A stretch of 64,000 nucleotides of DNA from Micromonospora inyonensis (GTDB lineage: Bacteria > Actinomycetota > Actinomycetes > Mycobacteriales > Micromonosporaceae), in NCBI RefSeq assembly GCF_900091415.1, contig NZ_FMHU01000001.1:2480001-2544000 (forward strand). Reading direction: 5' to 3'. The notes under the pieces were generated by a model, which worked only from the letters and a program-made list of their open reading frames with translations, was not told where the DNA came from and made no database searches. Below are positions 1-9,500 of this stretch, in pieces. Position 1 is the stretch's first letter. Each line of letters starts with the position of its first letter. Made by a program: the position numbers and the translations under genes.

Positions 1-3000
1 CGGCCGCCGCAGGCGAAGGCGTTGGAGCAGCAGGGGATCACCACGTTCCTGCACGTCCCGTCGCCGGGGCTGCTGCGGCAGTTCCTGCGCTCCGGGGCCC
101 GCCGGTTCATCTTCGAGGGCGCCGAGTGCGGCGGCCACACCGGACCCCGGGCCAGCTTCCCGCTCTGGGAGGCCCAGCTCATGGTGCTGGAGGAGTACCT
201 CGACGCCGAACCGGACGCGGCCACGGCACTCCAGGTGTTCTTCGCCGGTGGCATCCACGACGCCCGCTCGGCCGCGATGGTCGCCACCATGGCGTCGCCG
301 CTGGCCCGTCGGGGCGCGCGGATCGGTGTGCTGATGGGCACCGCGTACCTCTTCACCGCCGAGGCGGTGGAACACAACGCCGTCCAGCCGCTCTTCCAGC
401 GTGAGGCGATCGCCGCCGAGCGGACCGCGCTGCTGGAGACCGCCCCCGGGCACGTCACCCGGTGCCTGCCCACCCCGTTCGTCGACGACTTCTACCAGCG
501 CCGCGAGGAGCTGCGCGAGTCCGGGATGGAGAGCCGCGACGCGTGGCAGGAGCTGGAGAAGCTCAACATCGGGCGGGCGCGGATCGCCAGCAAGGGGATC
601 GTGCGCGAGGGCGACACGCTGCGTTCGGTCGGCGAGGACGAGCAGGCCGCCGAGGGCATGTTCATGGCCGGGCAGATCGTCGTGCTGCGCGACGACGCGA
701 CCACCATCGCCGGGCTGCACGACTCGGTCAGCGCCGGAGCCCGCGAGTACCACGGGAACAGCCTCGACGCGATCCGGGAGCGGCTGGCGCCGCCCGCCGA
801 GGTCGAGGACGCCCCCGCGCCGTTGGACATCGCCATCGTCGGGATGGCCTGCATCCTGCCCGGCTCGCCGGACCTGGAGAGCTTCTGGCGTACGGTGCTC
901 AGCGGCGCGGACGCCGTCGGCGAGGTGCCCCCGCAGCGCTGGGACACCGATCTCTACTACGCCCCCGAGGTCGGCCCCGGGCAGACCGGCCGGATCAGCG
1001 TCTCCAAGTGGGGCGGCTTCATCGAGCCGGTGCCCTTCGACGCGATCGGCTACGGCATCCCCCCGGCCGCCCTGGCCAGTATCGACCCGACCCAACTGCT
1101 CGCCCTGGAGATCTCCCACCGGGCGCTGGTCGACGCCGGGTACGCCTACGACGCGCCGGGCGTCGACCACTCCCGCACCGGCGTGGTGTTCGGCGCGGAG
1201 GCCGGCAGTGACATGGGACACGCGCAGACCCTGCGCACCATGCTCCCGGCGTACCTGGGCGACGTGCCCGCCGAGATGGAGGAGCTGCTCCCGACGGTCA
1301 CCGAGGACAGCTTCCCCGGCGTCCTGGCGAACGTGATCGCCGGCCGGGTGGCGAACCGGCTCGACCTGGGCGGCCCCAACTACACCATCGACGCGGCCTG
1401 CGCCTCGTCCCTGGCCGCGATGGACGCCGCCTGCAAGGAACTGCTCAGCGGCGACAGCGACATGATGATCTGCGGCGGCGCGGACCTGCACAACGGCATC
1501 AACGACTACCTGATGTTCACCTCCGCGCACGCGCTCTCGCCGACCGGCCGGTCCCGCCCGTTCGACTCGACCGGTGACGGCATCGCCCTCGGCGAGGGCG
1601 TGACCTGCATCGTGCTGAAGCGGCTCGCCGACGCCGAGCGGGACGGCGACCGAATCTACGCGGTGGTCAAGGGCCTCGGCGGCTCCAGCGACGGACGCGC
1701 CCTCGGCCTCACCGCGCCCCGGACGGACGGGCAGCGCCGGGCCCTGGACCGGGCGTACCGCCGCAGCGGCGTCTCGCCGCGCGAGGTCGGCCTGGTCGAG
1801 GCGCACGGCACCGGCACGGTGGTCGGCGACCGGACCGAGCTGGAGACGCTCACGAAGATGTTCGCCGAGGCCGGCGCGGAGCCCGGAAGCTGCGCGCTCG
1901 GCTCGGTGAAGTCGCAGATCGGGCACACCAAGTGCGCCGCCGGCCTGGCCGGCGTGATCAAGGTGGCCCTCTCCCTCTACAACGGCATCCGGCCGCCGAC
2001 CATCCACCTGGAGCGGCCCAACCCGGCCTGGCATCCGGAGCGGAGTCCGTTCGCCTTCTACACCGAGGCCCGCCCCTGGCCGGTCCCGGCGCGGGAGCGG
2101 ATCGCCGGGGTGAGCGCCTTCGGCTTCGGCGGCACCAACTTCCACACCGTGCTCGCCGCGTACGGCGACGCCCCGGAGCCCCGGCACGCGCGCCGGACCT
2201 GGCCGGCGGAGCTGTTCTGTTTCCCCGGCGTCGACTCCGCCGCCGCCCACCAGGCGATCGTGCAGCTGGCAGACCGGCTCGCCGCCGACACCGACCGGGA
2301 CCGCCCGGGCCGGCTGGCCGAACTGGCCGCCCAGGTCGCCGGGGAGGCCGCCGGACGGCGGGGACCCACCCGGGTCGCGATCGTCGCCCGGGACACCGCC
2401 GAGCTGGACACCCTGCTGCGCCGGGCCCTCGCCGGTGAGCACGACCCGGCGCGAGGTCTGGTGCAACCGACCGGGGACGCCGACCCCGGCAAGGTCGCCT
2501 TCCTCTTCCCCGGCCAGGGCAGCCAGCGACCCGGTGCGCTCGCCGAACTGTTCGTCACCTTCCCCGAGCTGCGGCACTACCTGGAACTGGACCGGGACGC
2601 GGCGGAGCTGCTCTTCCCGCCGACCGCCTTCGACCAGGAGAGCCGCAGGCGGCAGGAGGACCGGGTCCGCGACACCCGGGTCGCCCAGCCGGTGCTGGGT
2701 ATTGGTGGACTCGCCGTCGACCACCTGCTGCGCCGCCTCGGCGTCCGGCCGGACATGACCGGTGGGCACAGCTACGGCGAACTCGTCGGGCTCTGCGTGG
2801 CCGGTGCGTTCGACGCCCGTACCCTGCTCGACCTCAGCCGGGAACGGGCCGCGGCGATCCTCGGCGCGACCGGCGAGGACCCGGGCACCATGGCCGCCGT
2901 CAGTGCCACGCCCGAGCAGGTGGCCCAGGTGCTGGCCAGCGCCGGGCTGACCAGCGAGGTGGTGCTCGCCAACCGGAACGCGCCGAAGCAGATCGTCATC

Positions 3001-6000
3001 TCCGGCCCGACCGCCAAGGTCGAGGCGGCGGTGGTGGCGCTCAAGGAGGCTCGCCTCTCGGCGAAGCTCATCCCGGTGGCCTGTGCCTTCCACAGCCCGC
3101 TGGTCGCCGGTGCGGTGGAGCGCTTCGCCGAGGTGCTCGCCGACCGGCGGATCAGCGAGCCGCGCATCCCGGTCTGGTCCAACCTGACCGCCGCCCCCTA
3201 CGTCGACAACCTCGACCAGCTCCGCCAGCAGCTCGCCGAGCAGATCGGGGAACCGGTCCGCTTCGTCGAGCAGATCGAGGCCATGTACGCCGCGGGTGCC
3301 CGCACCTTCGTCGAGGTCGGCCCCGGCCAGGTGCTCAGCAAGCTGGTGAAGGCGGTGCTCGGCGACCGGCCCTACCGGGCCGTCGCCACCGAGCGCGGAC
3401 CGGCGGAGGGACTGCGCGGATTCCTCATCTCGGTCGGCGAGATCGCCTGCGCCGGCGTGCCGATCCGCACCGACTGGCTGTTCCACGGACGGGTCGGCGG
3501 TCCGCGCCGCGACGCCGTGCCGCACCGCCGTCCGATCTGGACGGTCGACGGGCAGCTCGTCCGCGACCAGAACGGCGACTGCCTCCCCGGTGGCATGACC
3601 CCTCCCCGAATCGTCAAGGAGTTGCCGATGAGCCCCTCGAACGGTGCCCACGCCCCTGCCCCTGCCCCCGTGCAGCACGTCGTCCAGGACATCCGGGGCG
3701 AGCTGCTCGGCGAGTTCCTGCGGACCACCCGGGACATGATCGCCTCGCAGCGGGACATCATGCTCGCCTTCCTCGGCGACGGTGGCGACGGTGGCAGCGG
3801 TGGTCGCCTGGTCTGGCAGCCGGCCGAACCGCACCGGACCGACGGGTACCCGAACGGCTCGGCGCTGGCTCCGGCGCAGCCGGCACCCGCGCAGTACGCC
3901 CCGGCGCAGTACGTCCCGGCGGCCGAACCGACGCCGGTTCCGGCGATGGCGGTCTCCACCAACGGCGGGTCCGCGATGGCCGCGACCGCCACGTACGCTC
4001 CCGCGCCCACCATCGCCCCGCCGGCACCCGCCCCGGCCGCCCCGGCCGGTCCGTCGTTGGCGGACTTCCAGGCCGCGATTCTCGCGGTGATCAGTGAGCG
4101 GACGGGTTATCCGGTGGATCTGATCGAGTTGGATCTGGATCTGGAGGCGGATCTGTCGATCGACTCGATCAAGCGGGCTGAGGTGGCCGGTGAGGTCGCG
4201 CAGCGTCTGGATCTCGCGGTGGAGGGTGACGAGTCGGAGCTGGAGGACCTGGTCAAGGCGCGGACCGTCCGCGCCATGGTCACCTGGCTCGACCAGCGGA
4301 TGGGCAGCACCGCCGCGCCGGTCGCCGTCGCCCCCGCCGTCGCGGCTCCGGCTGGTCCGGCTGCTCCGGCCGGTGGTGCGTCGTTGGCGGACTTCCAGGC
4401 CGCGATCCTTGCGGTGATCAGTGAGCGGACGGGTTATCCGGTGGATCTGATCGAGTTGGATCTGGATCTGGAGGCGGATCTGTCGATCGACTCGATCAAG
4501 CGGGCTGAGGTGGCCGGTGAGGTCGCGCAGCGTCTGGATCTCGCGGTGGAGGGTGACGAGTCGGAGCTGGAGGACCTGGTCAAGGCGCGGACCGTCCGCG
4601 CCATGGTCACCTGGCTCGAGGCGAAGATGTCGGCCACCGTCACGGTCTCCGCGCCGGTCGCCGCCGCTCCCGCCGCCCCTGCTGTCGCGGCTCCGGCTGC
4701 TCCGGTGGGTGGTGCGTCGTTGGCGGACTTCCAGGCCGCGATCCTTGCGGTGATCAGTGAGCGGACGGGTTATCCGGTGGATCTGATCGAGTTGGATCTG
4801 GATCTGGAGGCGGATCTGTCGATCGACTCGATCAAGCGGGCTGAGGTGGCCGGTGAGGTCGCGCAGCGTCTGGATCTCGCGGTGGAGGGTGACGAGTCGG
4901 AGCTGGAGGACCTGGTCAAGGCGCGGACCGTCCGCGCCATGGTCACCTGGCTCGACCAGAAGATGAACGCCACGGCCGCCCCGGCCGAGGTCGCGCCGAC
5001 CCCGGCTGCCGCCCCGGCAGCGGCCGAGGAACTGGCGAACCCCGGCATCCCGCCCAAGCGGCTGGTGCCCCGGGAGTCGGTCCGGCCCGCGCCCCTCGGC
5101 GACCCCGCCGAACTCCTCGCCGGCAAGCAGTTCCTGATCACCGGAGGCGGAGCGGTCGGGGCGCACCTGGCGGAGCTGCTCGGTGAGCACGGCGCGGGTG
5201 GACAGCTCGGTGTCCTCGACAGCGAGCAGGCCGACCAGGGCTTCGACGGGTTCCTGCTGCTCGACGGGCTCACCCGCACCGAAGGACCGCTGCTGCCATC
5301 GGTGTTCCCGCTGGTCAAGCGGGTTCTGGCGACCAACCCGCGGTGGCTGATCGGAGCCGGCGCACCGGCTGCCGGTGGCACCGCCGACGGCATGCCCGGC
5401 CTGTTCCGCACCATCGCCCGGGAGTACCCGGACCTGACCGCCCGCTTCGTCGAGCTGGACGCCGAGGGGGAACCGGAGGTCCTGGCCCGGCAGCTCCTCG
5501 ACGAGCTGCTGACCGTCGGCGAGGAGAAGCCCCCGGTCGTCGCCCGGCGCGGCGACGAGCGGTACGTCGCCGACCTGGTCCAGGTGGACCTGGGTGCGCT
5601 GGCCGCCCGGGGTGCCGGCCCGGCCGGTGACGGGGCCGCCGAGGTCGCCGCGCTCGGCCTCAGCCACGAGTCGGTGGTCGTGCTGATCGGCGGGGCCCGG
5701 GGCATCACCCCCTGGTTCGCCCGCAGTCTCGCCTCGGCCGGCCGGTGCCGGATCGAGCTGGTCGGTCGTACCCCGCGGCCGACGGGTCCGGAGGACGCGG
5801 AGCTGGCCGCCGCCCGCGACAAGACCGAGCTGCGCGCGGCACTGGTCAGGCAGGGGCTGCGCGCCCCGGCCGAGATCGAGCGCCGGGCGTCGGCGATCCT
5901 GGCCGGCCGGGAGGTCGAGGCGACCATCGCCGAACTGACCGAACTCGGCGGCGAGGTGCGCTACCACACCCTCGACGTACGGGACGCGGACGCGACGAAG

Positions 6001-6507
6001 GCGCTGCTCGCCGACATCCACCGGCACCACGGACGGCTCGACGGCCTGGTCTACGCGGCCGGCATCATCGAGGACAAACTGATCGCCGAGAAGGACCCGG
6101 CGTCCTTCACCCGGGTCTTCGACGTCAAGGTCGACGGGGCCCGGGCCGTGCTGGCCGGTCTCGACGACCTGCCCGACCAGCCGAAGTTCGTGGTCTTCTT
6201 CGGCAGCATCGCCGCCGCCTACGGCAACCGGGGCCAGTCCGACTACGCCGCCGCCAACGACGCCCTCGACACCATCGGCACCCGCTGGTCCACCAGCACC
6301 GGCATCCGTTGCCTGACCGTCCACTGGGGCCCCTGGGCCCCGGGTGCCGGCCACGGCGGCATGGTCACCGCCGAGCTGAGCCGGGAGTACGCCCGCCGCG
6401 GCATCGGCCTGATCGACCCGGAGGAGGGCGCGCTCAGCCTGCTCCGTGAGCTGGCCTGGGCCGAGCCGGGCGACACCTCGGTCGTCTACACCGCGTCGGG
6501 GTGGTGA
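1..6507 (+). CDS. PUFA-synthase-like megasynthase, ER(PfaD-like)-KS-AT-ACP3-KR, 5' partial
   Basis: The reading frame is open from base 1 and the protein begins inside a domain, so the true start lies upstream. Residues are counted here from the codon at nt 22. Residues 1-260 match the C-terminal half of a 2-nitropropane-dioxygenase/PfaD flavin enoyl reductase (GGI and MGT motifs). KS follows (about 268-700) with Cys460, His595 and His635 in place. An AT carries GHSYGE (Ser917) and FHSP (His1024). Three tandem ACPs have DSIK serines at 1382, 1491 and 1603. The C-terminal KR has GGARG near 1890 with Ser2062 and Tyr2075. Known family logic: iterative elongation and reduction of an acyl chain as in PfaA, here with the PfaD function fused in front. 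It overlaps the next gene by a few bases. The product is not predictable from sequence; domain calls are firm. Confidence 0.93.
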   Translation, partial: RPPQAKALEQQGITTFLHVPSPGLLRQFLRSGARRFIFEGAECGGHTGPRASFPLWEAQLMVLEEYLDAEPDAATALQVFFAGGIHDARSAAMVATMASPLARRGARIGVLMGTAYLFTAEAVEHNAVQPLFQREAIAAERTALLETAPGHVTRCLPTPFVDDFYQRREELRESGMESRDAWQELEKLNIGRARIASKGIVREGDTLRSVGEDEQAAEGMFMAGQIVVLRDDATTIAGLHDSVSAGAREYHGNSLDAIRERLAPPAEVEDAPAPLDIAIVGMACILPGSPDLESFWRTVLSGADAVGEVPPQRWDTDLYYAPEVGPGQTGRISVSKWGGFIEPVPFDAIGYGIPPAALASIDPTQLLALEISHRALVDAGYAYDAPGVDHSRTGVVFGAEAGSDMGHAQTLRTMLPAYLGDVPAEMEELLPTVTEDSFPGVLANVIAGRVANRLDLGGPNYTIDAACASSLAAMDAACKELLSGDSDMMICGGADLHNGINDYLMFTSAHALSPTGRSRPFDSTGDGIALGEGVTCIVLKRLADAERDGDRIYAVVKGLGGSSDGRALGLTAPRTDGQRRALDRAYRRSGVSPREVGLVEAHGTGTVVGDRTELETLTKMFAEAGAEPGSCALGSVKSQIGHTKCAAGLAGVIKVALSLYNGIRPPTIHLERPNPAWHPERSPFAFYTEARPWPVPARERIAGVSAFGFGGTNFHTVLAAYGDAPEPRHARRTWPAELFCFPGVDSAAAHQAIVQLADRLAADTDRDRPGRLAELAAQVAGEAAGRRGPTRVAIVARDTAELDTLLRRALAGEHDPARGLVQPTGDADPGKVAFLFPGQGSQRPGALAELFVTFPELRHYLELDRDAAELLFPPTAFDQESRRRQEDRVRDTRVAQPVLGIGGLAVDHLLRRLGVRPDMTGGHSYGELVGLCVAGAFDARTLLDLSRERAAAILGATGEDPGTMAAVSATPEQVAQVLASAGLTSEVVLANRNAPKQIVISGPTAKVEAAVVALKEARLSAKLIPVACAFHSPLVAGAVERFAEVLADRRISEPRIPVWSNLTAAPYVDNLDQLRQQLAEQIGEPVRFVEQIEAMYAAGARTFVEVGPGQVLSKLVKAVLGDRPYRAVATERGPAEGLRGFLISVGEIACAGVPIRTDWLFHGRVGGPRRDAVPHRRPIWTVDGQLVRDQNGDCLPGGMTPPRIVKELPMSPSNGAHAPAPAPVQHVVQDIRGELLGEFLRTTRDMIASQRDIMLAFLGDGGDGGSGGRLVWQPAEPHRTDGYPNGSALAPAQPAPAQYAPAQYVPAAEPTPVPAMAVSTNGGSAMAATATYAPAPTIAPPAPAPAAPAGPSLADFQAAILAVISERTGYPVDLIELDLDLEADLSIDSIKRAEVAGEVAQRLDLAVEGDESELEDLVKARTVRAMVTWLDQRMGSTAAPVAVAPAVAAPAGPAAPAGGASLADFQAAILAVISERTGYPVDLIELDLDLEADLSIDSIKRAEVAGEVAQRLDLAVEGDESELEDLVKARTVRAMVTWLEAKMSATVTVSAPVAAAPAAPAVAAPAAPVGGASLADFQAAILAVISERTGYPVDLIELDLDLEADLSIDSIKRAEVAGEVAQRLDLAVEGDESELEDLVKARTVRAMVTWLDQKMNATAAPAEVAPTPAAAPAAAEELANPGIPPKRLVPRESVRPAPLGDPAELLAGKQFLITGGGAVGAHLAELLGEHGAGGQLGVLDSEQADQGFDGFLLLDGLTRTEGPLLPSVFPLVKRVLATNPRWLIGAGAPAAGGTADGMPGLFRTIAREYPDLTARFVELDAEGEPEVLARQLLDELLTVGEEKPPVVARRGDERYVADLVQVDLGALAARGAGPAGDGAAEVAALGLSHESVVVLIGGARGITPWFARSLASAGRCRIELVGRTPRPTGPEDAELAAARDKTELRAALVRQGLRAPAEIERRASAILAGREVEATIAELTELGGEVRYHTLDVRDADATKALLADIHRHHGRLDGLVYAAGIIEDKLIAEKDPASFTRVFDVKVDGARAVLAGLDDLPDQPKFVVFFGSIAAAYGNRGQSDYAAANDALDTIGTRWSTSTGIRCLTVHWGPWAPGAGHGGMVTAELSREYARRGIGLIDPEEGALSLLRELAWAEPGDTSVVYTASGW
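4054..4955 (+). repeat. Three near-identical 239-bp ACP-coding repeats
   Basis: Copies lie at 4054-4292, 4381-4619 and 4717-4955. They are almost base-for-base identical; the clearest differences are in an Ile-Leu codon pair near the start of copy 1. They are separated by Ala/Pro-rich linkers that do differ. The repeats also use unusual codons for this genome (many GAT, TTG, GGT, GTT) compared with the linkers and flanking domains. This points to recent duplication or ongoing gene conversion that keeps the carrier domains alike. Confidence 0.95.
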
Positions 6508-9500
6508 CCGCCGTGACCAAGCCCGATCAGCAGATCGCGATCGTCGGGATGGCCGCGCTCATGCCCGGGGCCGGCGACCTGGACAGCTACTGGCACAACC
6601 TGGTCGCCGGGGTGGACGCGATCACCGACGTCCCGACGCACCGCTGGGACGAGGAGTTCTACGACCCCGAGCAGGCCCACCGGGCGGACCGGATGTACTG
6701 CCGGCGGGGCGGCTTCGTCGACGAGTACGCCACCTTCGAGCCGCTGAAGTTCGGCGTGATGCCCGCGTCGGTGCACGAGATCGAGCCCGACCAGCTCATC
6801 ACGCTCGAGGTGGCCGCGAAGGCCATCGACGACGCGGGCGGCCCGGACCGGCTCCCGTCGGGGGAGCGGGTCGGGGTGATCCTGGGCCGGGGTGGCATCC
6901 TCAGCCCCGCCCAGGCCCGGTACGCCCAGCGGGTCCGGATGTCCAGCCAGGTCATCAGCATCCTCCGGGAACTGATCCCGGACGTCGACCCGGCCCGGCT
7001 CGAGATGCTGCGCAAGAAGTTCGACGAGCGGCTCGGCCCGTACCAGCCGGAGGGGACCATCGGCCTGGTGCCGAACCTGGCCGCCTCCCGGGTGGCGAAC
7101 CGGCTCAACCTGCGCGGTCCGGCGTACACCATCGACGCGGCCTGCGCCTCGTCGCTGATCGCGGTCGACCAGGGCATCACCGAGCTCCAGAACGGCCGGT
7201 TGGACGCGGTGCTGGCCGGCGGCGTGCACCACGTGCACGACATCAGCTTCTGGTCGGTGTTCAACCAGCTCCGGGCGCTGTCCCGGCAGGGCGAGATCCG
7301 GCCGTTCGACGCGAACGCCGACGGGCTGCTGATCGGCGAGGGCACCGGCATCGTGGTGCTCAAGCGGTACGCCGACGCGGTGCGCGACGGCGACCGGGTC
7401 TACGCGGTGATCCGGGGCAGCGGGGTCTCCAGTGACGGCAAGTCGGCGAGCATGTTCAACCCGGCGGTCTCCGGTCAGGTGCTGGCCATCGAACGGGCCT
7501 GGGCGGCGGCCGGGCTCGACCCGACCGCGCCGGACGCGGTGGGCCTGCTGGAGGCGCACGGCACCGGCACCCCCACCGGCGACGCGGCCGAGCTGACCAC
7601 CATCGGGCAGACCTTCGGGGCGTACCGGGGCGGTCCGAAGCCGGTGATCGGCTCGGTGAAGTCGATGATCGGCCACACCATGCCGGCGGCTGGCGCCGCC
7701 GGCCTGATCAAGGCGACCCTCGCCGTCTACCGGGGCGTGCTGCTGCCCACCCTGCACTGCGAGAACCCCCGGGCCGAGATGGCCGGAACCCGGTTCGCGC
7801 CGATCACCTCCGCCCAGCCCTGGGAGAGCGACGGCCCACGCCGGGCCGGGGTGAACGCCTTCGGCTTCGGCGGGATCAACGCCCACGTGATCGTCGAGCA
7901 GGTGTCCGACTCGGCCGGGGTCGCTCTGCCGACGTCCGGGCTGACCGCGACGGCCGACGGCAGGGTGGTGGTGGACGAGCCGGACCAGGTGCTCTGGCTC
8001 GCCGCGCCGACCCCGGCCGCGCTCGCCGAACTGCTCGCCGCCGACGACGCGACGGTACGCCGGCTCGGTGCCGAGCGGGCCCAGGCCGTGCCCGGCCCGG
8101 TCGACGGCTCCGAACGCGTCCGGCTCGGCATCGTCAACCCCAGCGACAAGCTGCTGACCGTGGCCCGCAAGACGGTCGCCCGGGGCCAGGCGTGGCGGGG
8201 CGGCCGGGACATCTGGTTCACCCCGGACCCGCTGCTGGCCGGTGGCGGCAAGCTCATCTCGGTCTTCCCGGGCCTGGAGGCGGAGTTCGCGCCCCGGACC
8301 ACCGACCTGGCCGCCCACTTCGGCCTGCCGGACCGCCCCTGGTCGATGGCGGACCTCGGGCAGCACGGCGCCGGCCTGATCGAGGTGGGCAAGATCCTGC
8401 ACGAGGCGCTGCGCCGGATGAACGTGACGCCGGACGCGGTCGCCGGGCACAGCATCGGCGAGTGGACCGCCGCCGCGGTCAGCGGCCAGGCCGACGGGGC
8501 CAGCATGGACGAGTTCCTCGCCATGTTCAGCGCCGAGTCGGTGGAGATCTCCGGGTACGTCTTCGCCGCCGCCGCCACGGCGGCGGACCAGGTCACGCCT
8601 CTGCTGTCCGACTTCCCCGGGGTGGTGCTCTCGCACGACAACGCGCCCCAGCAGTGCGTGGTCAACGGGCCGGAGACCGAGGTCGACCGGCTGGTGGAGG
8701 TGCTGCGCGGGCGGAACGTCTTCTGCCAGAAGCTGCCCTTCAAGTCGGCGTTCCACACCCCGATCTTCGGTGACGGGCTCCGCTCGATCGGCGACGCGCT
8801 GGGCCGGCTGCGGGTGCAGCCGAGCCAGCTGCCGATCTGGTCGGGCACCCTGGCCGCGCCGTGTCCCGAAGACATCGACGAGATTCGCCACCTGTTCATC
8901 CGGCACATGATGGAGCCGGTCTGGTTCCGGCAGACCGTCGCCAACATGTACGACGCCGGCTTCCGGGTCTTCCTCCAGGTCGGCGCCGGGCAGCTCGCCT
9001 CGCTCGTCGACGACAACCTGCGCGGCAAGGACCACCTGGCGATCCCGGTCAACGTCTCGCACCGCAGCGGGCTCAACCAGCTCCGCCGGGTGGCGACCGC
9101 GCTCTGGGTGGAGGGCGGGTCGCCGGACCTGCGCGTGCTGTCCACCCCGGGCGGCCGCGCCCCGGCGGCGAAGAGCACCGTGGGCAGCGGCAAGCGTGGC
9201 CCGACCATCAAGCTCGACCTGGGTGGGCCGCTGGTCCGGCTCGGCGAGGACGCGGCCGGCCTGCTCGGCCTCCCGACCTCGGGCAACGGGTCCCCGGTCG
9301 CCGCCGCTCCGGCCGCTGCCGCCCAGCCCGCCGCTCCGGCGGCGACCGGCGAGACCGCCGGGGCACTGGCCGCGCTCAACCAGCTCGCCGGGCACTCCCG
9401 GGCCGCCGCGGAACTCGCCGCCCTGCTCCGGGACACCGCCCAGGGCACGGCGAGCGTGCTGGCCAAGGCGGGTGGCACGGCCGCGCCCGTCGGGCCGCGT

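Noticed and set aside
4770..5927. Minus-strand 385-codon frame opposite the first synthase
   Set aside because: Antisense shadow of the ACP repeats and KR region; Ser/Arg-rich with no domain.
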